DNA of 64,000 bases from Cephalotus follicularis. Lineage: Eukaryota; Streptophyta; Magnoliopsida; Oxalidales; Cephalotaceae. Below are positions 34,386 through 44,136 of this stretch, in pieces; positions within the stretch are counted from its first letter, which is position 1; each line of letters begins with the position of its first letter. The DNA lies in NCBI GenBank assembly GCA_001972305.1, contig BDDD01000351.1, forward strand, positions 94,157 through 158,156, written 5' to 3'. The position numbers and the translations under genes were made by a program. The notes under the pieces were generated by a model, which was not told where the DNA came from, did no database searches, and worked only from the letters and a program-made list of their open reading frames with translations.

Positions 34386-35438
34386 CCCTTTCTATATCAA
34401 ATTGGTCAAGGAATTTTATTCTAACCTTAGGATGGTTTCTAACCAAAATGAGGAATTTGCCCTCTCTTCTTCTGTTAAAGGAGAAAGGATCTATCTAAAT
34501 GCTAGGATTCTAGCTTCCATTTTACATATTCCACACACCGGTCTATATGTCTTTGAACACAAGAAATGGCCGGAGGTTGAGGGTTTTCACCCTAACTAAA
34601 TTTTGTCATTTTGTACCCTAACGATCCAAATGTACATCCAAGTATGGCACTGACCACAAATCGATTGTCAGTAGATCATAGACTTCTCCACCATCTCATT
34701 GTTCATCAAATCTTACCCACCGGTGGAGGGTATGCTAAGTTGTCTAGAATGCAAGTCTTTCTTATGTGGTGCATTCTTTCCAAAATTGAGTTTTATTTCC
34801 CTCTCCTTATGCTTAAGACTATGGTTAGAGCTTTTTCACAAAAGAAATCCGTACTCCCTTTTGGCTCTATCCTTACCAAAGTCTTCCAACACTTTCACAT
34901 TTGACTTGAAAGAGAGGTTGCAACAAAGTTAAAGAAAGAAGACACATACAATAAGACCACGTTAAATCGGATGGGGTGGAAGAAACAGGAAGGAATCTGG
35001 ACAGATTGCCCCAAAGTGGATCAAGCACCAAGGATTGCAAGGGAAGAGCACGAAGACAACCCTCCTTGGGAAGCTCAAGAACAAGCTGCCCCTACTCAGC
35101 CTCAAGCTCCTGCTCAAAGCTCCTCATCCACAACTGATTATGACAGGATGATGGAGTTCATGCAATCTCAGTTTGCTTCCATGCAAGCTTCGCTTGATGA
35201 TAAATTTAGGCAAGTCAACACACGGCTCGGTAAATTGGAGGCGAATCATAAAATACTTCATTCCAAATACGAACATGTTGATGACGACATCTTCTACGAT
35301 CTAAGAGTTGTTAAGACGCGTCTTAAAAGAATGGAACGTAAGCTTGCCGACTCAAAGACTATCGATCGTTGCGAAGAGACTTCGGGCGATGAAGGCGATG
35401 AATCCTCCGATTCCGATACCCCTACTGCTGCTGAATGA
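34386..35438 (+). pseudogene. SIRE-c 3' accessory ORF, frameshifted
   Basis: Segments in successive frames read VKEFYSNLRMVSNQNEEF, YLNARILASILHIP, LSVDHRLLHHLIVHQILP and KKSVLPFGSILTKVFQHF, then, after a stop and frameshifts near 34600 and 34905, NRMGWKKQEGIW. A Gln/Ala-rich linker and a long coiled-coil end follow (SQFASMQASLDDKFRQ, RLKRMERKLADSK) with an acidic Ser-rich tail. It is the same domain family as 22279-23337 and 30564-31676. The N-terminal part is missing at the 34385 deletion junction. Confidence 0.72.
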
Positions 35439-36092
35439 TCTTGATTGTTTGTTGCTGTTTTTTTTTGTTGTTGTTTCAATGGACCTTGATGTTCATTTGT
35501 ATTTCCTTTATAAAATTCTTGTAAAAGACAATGTTGTCAATACTTTTATGATATTAATGAAATGTTTATGTGTTCATGGATTTGTGTTTATGAAATGATG
35601 TTGTGACTTAATGCTTATGTTTTTGATTTATGATATAAATTGTGTTGAATGAATGAGTTTATGATATGTTGCATAAATGTGGTTTCATATATTCATTGCC
35701 GATACTTTGATATTTTTATGCAAAATGCCTATACTCACTCTTTTCACCCTTCCTTATATTAAGGTGGAGCTAACGTTTTCTGCCTTTTTGTAGTACTTTT
35801 TGATGCTTTACAAAAAAGGGGGAGAATAAGCTCAAAATATATGTTAGTGTCAAAGAAGGAGAACAAAAGGGAAGTTTAGAGCTTAAACTCAAAAGTTAAT
35901 GTTATTTTGGAGAAAAGGCTCACATATTGGAGAAAGTGTTCAAGGAAGCATAACTTAACTTATTTGAATATTGCACACTCAATATCATCTCTGCAAAAGA
36001 TATATCCATTCTCTCTTATGTTTTTTAAATTGGTATTACTTTTAATTTATGCCTTTTGAGCAAATTTTTGTCATCATCAAAAAGGGGGAGAT
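35439..36092 (+). other. SIRE-c 3' untranslated region with polypurine tract
   Basis: No coding sequence. A GGGGGAGAA patch occurs at about 35818, and the polypurine tract AAAAAGGGGGAGAT at 36079-36092 is identical to that of SIRE-a. Confidence 0.8.
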
Positions 36093-37415
36093 TGTTGACG
36101 ATTTAGTCTCAATCCTTGTTTTGATGATAACATATTTGCATTTAACAAGTCTACTTAATGTGCAAGATCAATACCAAAGCATTATACCATTTGTAGAAGA
36201 AGACATCGACTTTCAAGGAATAAACATCGATGTACGTACGAAAAAAGTCGACCCCTTTATAAAAGACATCGACTACTTTCATGCCTGAAGTTACAGGACA
36301 ATTTCACATGAAGACATCAACATCTAAAGGCAAAGACATCGACGTCCATACAAAAAGACATCGACTCTCAAAGAAATGACATCGACGACTTTAGTGAAAG
36401 ATCAAATTACAATGAAGACATAGTCCTTCCAGTAATGACATCGACGTCCATACCGAAAGACATCGACTACTTCCAAGAAGACATCGACGTCTTTAGATGC
36501 CAAAGTTACAGGACATTTTCATGCAATGACATCGACGCTTATCAGTAAAGACATCGACGTCCGTACTAAAAACATCGACGTCTTTCCATGGACATCAACG
36601 CCTTTCTAGAGCAACCTGGATTTCCCAAAAAACACATCGACTCTCACAGAGGAAGTCGACGAGATGTTCAAAGTGTCAATACCTGGAGATTTCCCAGAAA
36701 AGACATCGACGCCTTTTGGAAAGAAGTCGACGTCTTTTTAAATGAACAAGACCCGAGAAACCTGGAACGGCTAGTTCAAGCACTACAACGGCTACCAGCT
36801 ACAAAGACATCGACGCCTTTTGAAAGAAGTCGACGTCTTTATACCAGCAGATACAAAAATCAAAGATTGCAACTACACATTTATTAATCAAAAGCTTCCA
36901 CAAATCATGCAACGGCTACAAACCTTTTATGGCTATAAAAGGAAGACAAAAACCTCAGAGAACAGGTGGTGAAGAATATCAAACATACAAAGATCAAGCA
37001 AAACAAACATACAAAAATCAAATCAAAATTCAAAGAGCTTTCTATTCACACTTTAATCTATTTTCTTGTTCTCACTGAATTGAGCAATTATATCTTGTAA
37101 TATCCAACCTGTGAGAGGTTTAGCTACAAACACTATATTTTATACTTCGATTGTAATAGGGGAGTGAACCCTAGTGAATTTGGGGAGTGAACCCAAAGAG
37201 AGTTGTAAGTGATTGAGGTCAATCACAAAGGTGTACCGAATAGCACCCGCAATTGTATTCGGAGAACTAGTGGAAACTCAAGGAGATCCTTGGGAAAAGT
37301 GGACGTAGGCAAGAGTTTGGCCGAACCACTCCAAACTAGTGTTTGCAAATCTCTCTAGCTCTATCTCTTTAAATTATTGTTTACATTGAGATTGTTCATT
37401 ATTATTGTTCATTTC
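36093..37415 (+). repeat. SIRE-c 3' LTR, end missing
   Basis: It starts TGTTGACGATTTAG. Between about 36205 and 36845 are roughly 20 copies of GACATCGACGTC/TCTTT-type motifs. TATAAAAGG at 36934-36942 and a GGACGTAGGCA U5 phrase near 37299 follow. It is the same family as 1-968. The usual ATTCACCCC terminus is absent and SIRE-b sequence starts near 37415. Confidence 0.9.
36934..36942 (+). promoter_or_regulatory. LTR TATA box of SIRE-c
   Basis: TATAAAAGG downstream of the motif array, conserved in the 1-968 copy. Confidence 0.6.
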
Positions 37416-37870
37416 ATATGCCAAAGCCATTTATCATTTGTATTAGTATTGAAACAAACATTTTTGGAAAACATTTCTTTTAAATACACAACATACACAT
37501 TTCCTTGTCTATGACCAACAAACTTTACATCATTGGTGCTAGTATCAATAATGTGACAAAGTGAGGATTCAAAATTAACTTTATATCCTTTATCACATAA
37601 TTGGCTAACACTAAGCAAATTATGCTTGAGCCCTACAACATAAGAAACATTTTCGATTAAGATATTGAATACGTTACCTATCGAGCCAATGCCAACAATC
37701 TTGGCTTTGTTGTTATCTCCAAAGGTGACCTTTCCTCCATCAACTTCTTTAAGATCAAAGAAGAGGCTTTTGTCACCGGTCATGTGCTTTGAGCAATCGC
37801 TATCCAGGTACCATGGTTCTTCCTCCTTGTGATTTGCTCGTAAACATCTTTCCACCTACAAAGGTGTTAA
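37415..37870 (-). pseudogene. SIRE-b protease and pre-integrase start
   Basis: The minus-strand frame contains PWYLDSDCSKHMTGDKSLFF, in which the expected DSG of the aspartic protease is DSD. LLSVSQLCDKGYKVNFE and GHRQGNVYVVYL follow, ending in NDKWLWHM at the SIRE-c junction. The zinc finger Cys pair and the integrase core are lost. Confidence 0.87.
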
Positions 37871-37922
37871 ATAATTTTGATCTTGGTACCCATTGTTTAT
37901 TTGGTCCATTAATGTTACATTT

Positions 37923-39480
37923 TTATTTTATTATTCCTTTAGGAACCCAAATTTGTCTAAATGTGATAGCATTGTGATTTGGAGAAGGTATAGTATGTGA
38001 ATGATAATGAGCAATCTTTTTAAAGCATTTATCAACAACATGTCCTACCTTATGACAATATGTGCAATGAGGTCTTGTTTTAGTGTTCTTTAATTTTGCC
38101 TTAACCTCTAAAGGAGTATAACCTATACCGGTTTTATCTAGGTAAGGTCTTTGGATAGCAAGCATTTCTTCTAGTTTCATGCTTCCTAGTGTGAATTTGC
38201 TAAAGGACTTCTCTAGGTTCACATTTTTCTTTTTAAATGATTCTACTTCCTTTTCTAGATTTATATTGTCACAAGAAGTAGTCTTAACTACACAATCAAC
38301 CTTTTTAGCAAGTTCATGTTCCAAGATACTAATATCATTTTTCAAATGCTCATTTTCAATAACTAGCAAGTCCTTTTCTTTTTCAATACTAGCCATATTT
38401 TTCTTAAGTGATGAGTATTGAGAGCATTTCTTTTTAAATTCTACAAGAAATTCATCAAAAGCAAATTGTAATTCACCAAAGGTAGAGGAATCGTCAACCT
38501 CATTATCGCTTTCCTCGTTGTCACTCGATGCCATGAAGCAAAGTTTGGCAACTTGTTTGGTGACTTCATCATCGGAAGATTCGTCATCACTTAAGTGCCA
38601 TGCTTTGAGAGCTTTCTTCTTGAAGAGCTTCTTCTTCTTCAATTGAGGACAATCCACCTTGATGTGTCCCGGTTTGTTGCACTCAAAGCAAGTAGGAGGA
38701 TCCATCTTGCTTCCTTCTCCTTTGTTGGGGTTTTTCTTTTGAAAACGTCTAGCTTTATTCATCTTTGCGAATTTTGTGAATCGTTTCTCAAAGAGAACGT
38801 AGTCTTCTTCTTCTAACTCTTCATCACTCGAGATTTCTTCTTTGTGAGTGCTTTTGAAGGCAATGTCCTTCCTCCTTTCTTCTTGAGGCTTTTTCTCCAC
38901 AAGGTTGGCGGATTTTTTGTTCAATTTCACCTCATGAGTCATGAGGGAGCCAAGTAGTTCTTCGATCTCCATGACCTTTAGGTCCTTCGACTCTTCAATT
39001 GCCATGACCTTTGGTTCCCACTCATCATTAAGGCACCCGAGCAATTTCCTAACGAGTTCATCTTTGCCAAAAACCTTGCCAAGGGCCAAGAAGAGCATTA
39101 GTGATATCAAGCAAACGATTATATAAATTTTTGATAGATTCGTTTGGTTGCATTTTAAATAATTCATAGTCTCTATTCAACAAAGCAAGTTTGGCATTTT
39201 TAACTTGCTCGGTACCTTCATGGGTAAGGATGAGCAATTTCCACACTTGATGTGCGGAGGTGCATCTCCTAACAAGATTATATTCAGCCTTATCTAAAGA
39301 TACAAGCAAAATATTTAGGGCCTTGTTATCTATGGTCAATTTTTTAAAATCATCATCATCCCATTCGTCTTCCGTTTTAGCAACGCATTCATTTTTATCA
39401 TTTATTTTTATGGGGATGTGAGGACCATTTTTGACACTAAGTCAATTCTTGAAGTCTCTAGACTTAAGTAAATCTCCATA
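37923..39480 (-). pseudogene. SIRE-b gag, frameshifted
   Basis: Upstream piece 39058-39339: NKALNILLVSLDKAEYNLV, VWKLLILTHEGTEQVKNAKL. After a frameshift near 39090 the frame is open to 37923. It has two intact zinc knuckles (CFECNKPGHIKVDC, CTYCHKVGHVVDKC), an acidic segment and a long coiled coil (MASIEKEKDLLVIENEHL). The N-terminal start (about 39340-39480) is degraded. The domain order matches the SIRE-a gag. Confidence 0.87.
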
Positions 39481-39549
39481 CGACTTTTCCAATAGGGAAA
39501 ATCGTCACCACTGGTACCTTAAATTCGGAGACATCGTCATGGTTTCTAG

Positions 39550-39837
39550 TTTCTGTAGATACAGGCAAAAACAACCGACTGCCCAGGTTGGGCAGCCGAC
39601 TGTTTTGGTTGAGCAGTCGACTATTTGGATTAAACAGCCGACTGGTTCTTGAAGGAATCCATACGACTGGCAGTCGGCTGCTCCCCTGATGCAGTCGGCT
39701 GGTGTGGAGGGTACCTGCAGTTGCTGGGATTCCTTCAAGAACCAGTCGGCTGTTTAATCCAAATAGTCGACTGCTCAACCAAAACAGTCGGCTGCCCAAC
39801 CTGGGCAGTCGGCTATTTTTGCCTGTACCTACAGAAA
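39550..39837. repeat. 111 bp inverted repeat in the SIRE-b 5' LTR
   Basis: Arm 39550-39660 is the reverse complement of arm 39727-39837 with about three mismatches. The loop is 66 bp. Each arm carries four to five CAGTCGGCTG-type motifs and corresponds to LTR sequence at about 29740-29851. The inner arm is inverted relative to a normal LTR. Confidence 0.93.
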
Positions 39838-39979
39838 TAGCCTTTGCACAACTTTGGACATTAAAACAAGTGAGTATATGAATTGATGGTTCAGAGAATT
39901 ATGCATACAGGTATTACATGTTTATTAAACATCGAAATAACACATGTTAAGGCAATTAATGGGGTGGCAAGGGCCAACA
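39661..39979 (-). repeat. SIRE-b 5' LTR, only the first part kept
   Basis: It matches the U3 start of the 3' LTR (29684-29999). The rest of U3, R, U5 and the PBS are missing; the inverted copy (39550-39660) and then degraded gag follow. It lacks the TATA region. Confidence 0.85.
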
Positions 39980-39984
39980 TTCTC

Positions 39985-40995
39985 TTTAATAATCCTGATC
40001 TTTTCTGAAGTTTCCTCCACTAACTCAGTCCCGAGTAAAGGTCGCTCCCCAGCCTCATCCCAACAAACAGGAGATCTGCACTTCCTCCCTTACAGTGCTT
40101 CAAACGGTGCCATGTCGATACTGGAATGATAGCTGTTATTATAAGAGAACTCTATCAAAGGAATGTGATCCACCCATGTACCAGCAAAGTCAATAACGCA
40201 AGCCCGTAGCATATCCTCCAAGGTCTGGATGGTACGCTCAGACTGCCCATCGGTCTGAGGGTGAAAGGCAGTACTCAGGTTCAGCTTCGTCCCGAAAGCT
40301 GTTTGAAATCTCTTCCAAAAGTTGGAAGTGAAGATGGCATCTCTATCATATACGATGCTAACTGGAACACCGTGTAGCCTCCCTATATCCTTCACATACA
40401 AACGAGTTAGCTTACTCGCAGAATCAGTAACGGGTGTATGAAGAAAGTGCGCTGATTTGGTGAGTCTATCTGCGATAACCCACACGGCGTTGTGACGGTT
40501 CTGAGTCAGAGGAAAACCCAAAACAAAATCCATTGTAACATGTTCCCACTTCCACTCTGGAATTGGTAAAGGCTGTAATAACCCTGCCGGTCTCTGGTGC
40601 TCGGCTTTAACTGTTTGGCAAGTCAAACACCTTGCCACATACTCGACTATCTCTCGTTTCATGCCAAGACACCAGTAATCCCTCCTCATGTCTTGGTACA
40701 TTTTTGTGCTACCAGGGTGAATGTTGTATTGAGATCTATGGGCCCCGTAAAGCAACTCACTCTTCAACCCATGCTCATTCGGAAGACACACCCATCCCCA
40801 AAATCTTAAGACACCATCGGCATGTACCCGAAAATCAGACTCCGAGCCCACATTCTCCCGAATCTTTTGCAATTCAGGATCGTGTGCTTGAGCGCTCTTT
40901 ATTTCGTCAAGAAAAACCGGTTGTACCCTCATGCTAGCCATAAAGACTCCAGGTGACTGATTAAACGGAAACCACTCTTGGAAGTCTTCTAACAT
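39985..40995 (-). pseudogene. Tekay integrase, N-terminal and core part
   Basis: The minus-strand frame has a zinc region ending [16 protein letters not shown] and the core with [26 protein letters not shown] and [19 protein letters not shown], so the DDE acids are present. It ends [18 protein letters not shown] replaces the Tyr codon of the usual ALYGRKCRSP block near 40090, after which the frame reads CRSPVCWDEAGERP up to SIRE-b at 39984. Confidence 0.92.
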
Positions 40996-41004
40996 CTTCC
41001 ATTG

Positions 41005-41316
41005 CTACACCATCGCACTGGCAATCATAGCCTTGTGACTCAAGGCATCAGCGACCATATTCGCTTTCCCCGGGTGGTACTGAACACTGCAATCATAATC
41101 GTTAAAGAATTCTACCCATATTCGTTGCCTCATGTTCAGTGTATCCTGACAGAACAGGTACCTCAAACTCTTATGATCTGTAAAGATCTCAAACTGCGCC
41201 CCATAAAGATAGTGCCTCCACTTCTGAAGGGCGAAGATAATAGCTGCAAGTTCAAGGTCATGTGTCGGGTAGTTTTCTTCGTATGGCTTTAGCTTCCTGG
41301 AAGCATAAGCAATCAC
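41005..41316 (-). pseudogene. Tekay RNase H
   Basis: Typical Gypsy RNase [58 protein letters not shown] at 41002-41004 separates it from the integrase and another stop near 41325 separates it from RT; all are in line with one original pol frame. Confidence 0.92.
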
Positions 41317-41325
41317 TCTTCCTCG

Positions 41326-42225
41326 CTACATCATCACGCAGCCCAAGCCCTTACCCGATGCATCACTATAGACTGCAAAGCCCTTATTACCATCAGGTAA
41401 TGCCAAGATAGGAGCGGAAACTAACCGATCCTTCAGTTCACGGAAACTAGCTTCACAATCTTCATCCCAGACAAATAAGGTCTTCTTCTGGGCCAGTCTA
41501 GTCAAAGGCACGGCTATCGTTGAAAAGTTCTGGATAAACCTCCTGTAATGTCCTGCCAAGCCAAGAAAACTACGTACCTCCATCACATTCTTCGGTTGTG
41601 GCCAGTCTCGCACTACTTCAGTCTTTGACGGATCCACCGCCAAGCCTTCCCCAGATACGATGTGACCAAGAAAGATCACATGATCAAGCCAGAATTCACA
41701 CTTGCCAAACTTGGTGTACAACCGATGCTCTCTGAGAACCTGCAATACCAGCCTCAGATGATGAGTGTGTTCCTCCTCACTCCTTGAATATACCAGTATG
41801 TCATCAATAAACACTACGACAAGCTGATCCAGGTATGGTCGAAATACGTCATTCATAAATGACATGAAAGCTGTCGGTGCATTGGTAACACCACACGGCA
41901 TCACCAAGAACTCGTAATGACCATACCGTGTCCGAAAGACAGTCTTCTTAATGTCTCCCTCCCATACTCTCAGCTGGTGATAACCCGATCTCAAATCGAG
42001 CTTGGAAAACACCATTGATCCTTGCAACTGGTCAGACAAATCCTCAATGTGGGGTAAAGGATACTTGTTCTTGATAGTTGCCTTGTTCAACATTCTGTAG
42101 TCGATACAAAGTCTCATCGACCCATCTTTCTTCTTGACAAATAACACCGGTGCACCCCACGGAGAAACACTGGGTCTAACAAAACCCTTATCAATCAGGT
42201 CTTGTAACTGTAACTTCAGCTCTCA
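41326..42225 (-). pseudogene. Tekay reverse transcriptase
   Basis: Long open stretch with [35 protein letters not shown], the catalytic [17 protein letters not shown] and [17 protein letters not shown], ending [14 protein letters not shown]. The upstream piece with [11 protein letters not shown] lies at about 42150-42225, with a stop at about 42222. Nearly all RT residues look functional. Confidence 0.93.
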
Positions 42226-42286
42226 CAACTCGGCAGGAGCCATCCGATAAGGTGATTTAGAGATAGGAGCTGTTCCAGGAACAAGA

Positions 42287-42850
42287 TCAATAACAAACTC
42301 CATACTCCTCCTCGGTGGTATCAAGAAATACATCCGGAAATTCACACACAACCTGAATTTCCTCCATACTCAAACCTTTCTCTTTCCTTCTGTCAATTAC
42401 ATAAGCCAGGTATCCCTCGCATCCCTTCTCTAGATACTTCGATGCTCGAATAAAGGATATGATCGGTGTCGAGAACCCTTTGTCTCCCTTGAACTGGAAT
42501 GTCATTCCGTCGGGTAGACAAAAATCCACAATTTTATTATAACAATCCATGTGAGCACGGTGTGCTGATAGCCAATCCATCCCCAGTATAACATCGAAGT
42601 CACGGATAGGCAGTACTATCAAATCTGCATACAAAGAAATGTCTGCCATAGACATCTCACAACTCCTATATATCGAGTCAGTGTACATAGAAGTCCCAAT
42701 CGGTGTACTCACATCAAGCATATATGACATGTAGTCAGTGGTGACATCTAAACAAGATACAAAACGTGCAGATATAAAAGAATGCGATGCTCCAGAATCC
42801 ATCAACACTCTAGCAGAAAACCCATATATATACAGAGTACCTCCAACAAC
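42287..42850 (-). pseudogene. Tekay protease
   Basis: It contains VLMDSGASHSFIS (active site DSG) and VLPIRDFDVILGMDWLSAHR, the retroviral-protease type of Gypsy elements, and leads into RT through [12 protein letters not shown]. The frame is open for 173 codons. Confidence 0.92.
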
Positions 42851-42869
42851 AGAAGTCGACTATGGAACC

Positions 42870-44024
42870 TCTGTCTGAGCAAGTACAAAACTCTACCTTT
42901 TGCGACGCCCTTGCCGGTGTCCTTCCTCTATGACAGTCCCGCCGCCGCACCACTACTACTTCCTGGCCCGGTAGGTGCTATAGCTGAACTCTTCAGACAG
43001 TCTTTCACCGAATGACCAGGTGCCCGACACCTCAAGTACCAGCCATTAAACCTCCAGAGCGACCACAATATTAACAACCTCCGGATCTAGCATTAATCCC
43101 TTGGCTGGGAGAACCCTATGAAGCTGTCTGCTGAGATTTGCTCTTGGACGACTTTGTCAGAGAACCACCATCCTTCCATTTTGACAATGCTGGTCTGGAC
43201 TGTGTAGGACTCTGTTTATTCTGTTGTGCGCGAGCTCTCTCAGCCCGGTCTTCACTGGATATGCTCTCCAGTAGTCTTGCTTTCTGTGAAACCTCCACAA
43301 AAGTTCCCAGTTCCATAGCCCTAATTCTTGATCGAAGGTTCGGCCGTAGACCTCTTAGAAACCTCTGTATCTTCTTCACTTCATCAGCTACCAGATAGGG
43401 TGAATGTCTGACTAGCTCCATGAATCTTTCTTGATACTCTGTCACCGTCATCTCTCCCTATCGCAACTCCAAGAGCTCTATCTCCTATCGCTCTTGTTCA
43501 ATCCGTGGAACATAGGTCTCCAAGAACTCTGTCTGGAATCTGCCCCAAGTGTTGTCAAGCCTCTGAGATTCCCATTTTGTTTTGACCATTTCCCACCAAT
43601 GAGTGGCCTCACCCCACAGACGGTATACAGCAAACTTCAGTTTTTGATTGTCAGTACAGTCCATCACTTCAAAGATTTTTTCCAAATCCTGCAGCCATCT
43701 CTCAGCAATGGTGGCATCAAGTTCCCCCCAGAAACTGGGTGGATTCTGCCTCATGAACCTTTCAATGTCCCTCACAAACTGGTTACCATCCTCTCCCGGG
43801 CAGTGGTCAGGAGCTCTATGTTGCGGCCGAGCTTGCACGTAGTACTGGCGCATCTCTTCCGCATTCGCCATATTAAAGGCCATATGTTGTTGAAAATAAA
43901 CCACAATTCGGGTCATCGGATCTCTCTCATCCTGGGGGACATTCATCCCTTGCGGAACATTCGCTTCATCAGGGGCATTGGCTCCAACAGCTCTAGCCCT
44001 AGCACGTGTTCTCCTTCGGTCCAT
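42870..44024 (-). pseudogene. Tekay gag
   Basis: The start is ATG 44024 (MDRRRTRARARAVGAN). The retrotransposon gag domain has NPPSFWGELDATIAERWLQD, GEATHWWEMVK and FQTEFLETYVP. Two in-frame stops near 43485 and 43461 interrupt QER and LLELR; both fit Gln codons changed by C-to-T. The frame goes on through FMELVRHSPYLVADEVKKIQ to a Ser/Lys-rich tail. The single zinc knuckle near 43020 (RCRAPGHSVKDC) is partly degraded. Confidence 0.9.
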
Positions 44025-44121
44025 TGGTTCCTATAAGAAGGATGACGATTAGTCACGACTTTAGGAAAACAATTCATTAATTCCCAAGGAAAATATCCTA
44101 GCTAGGCATATATGGAATATA

Positions 44122-44132
44122 CTCTGATACCA
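44122..44132 (-). other. Tekay primer binding site
   Basis: The minus strand reads TGGTATCAGAG a few bases after the 5' LTR end: initiator tRNA-Met type. Confidence 0.85.
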
Positions 44133-44136
44133 CTCT

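Larger units (their letters stand above)
33102..37415 (+). mobile_element. SIRE-c fragment in opposite orientation inside SIRE-b
   Basis: It contains, on the plus strand, the gag end, protease, pre-integrase and start of the integrase core, then a jump to the accessory ORF, the 3' UTR, PPT and most of a 3' LTR. The 5' LTR, PBS and most of gag are missing. The last LTR segment (the ATTCACCCC end) is missing where the SIRE-b minus frame (DKWLWHM) resumes near 37415. Neither junction has the TG/CA ends or duplication of a normal insertion. Confidence 0.85.
28738..39979 (-). mobile_element. SIRE-b: SIRE-type Copia element inserted in the Tekay integrase, heavily rearranged
   Basis: The ends are TGTAGGAAGTC (28738) and GGGCCAACA (39979), with a perfect TTCTC duplication at 28733-28737 and 39980-39984. 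Minus-strand parts are a full 3' LTR (28738-29999), PPT, accessory ORF, RNase H and RT palm (to about 33101), protease and pre-integrase (37415-37870), gag (37923-39480) and only about 310 bp of the 5' LTR. The integrase core and first part of RT are missing. In their place sits a plus-strand fragment of another family (SIRE-c). Confidence 0.9.

Noticed and set aside
35294..35479. Minus-strand frame opposite the SIRE-c accessory ORF
   Set aside because: Shadow of the coiled-coil end of the sense ORF. The same reasoning applies to frames at 15435-15758, 38179-39126 and 40597-40937.
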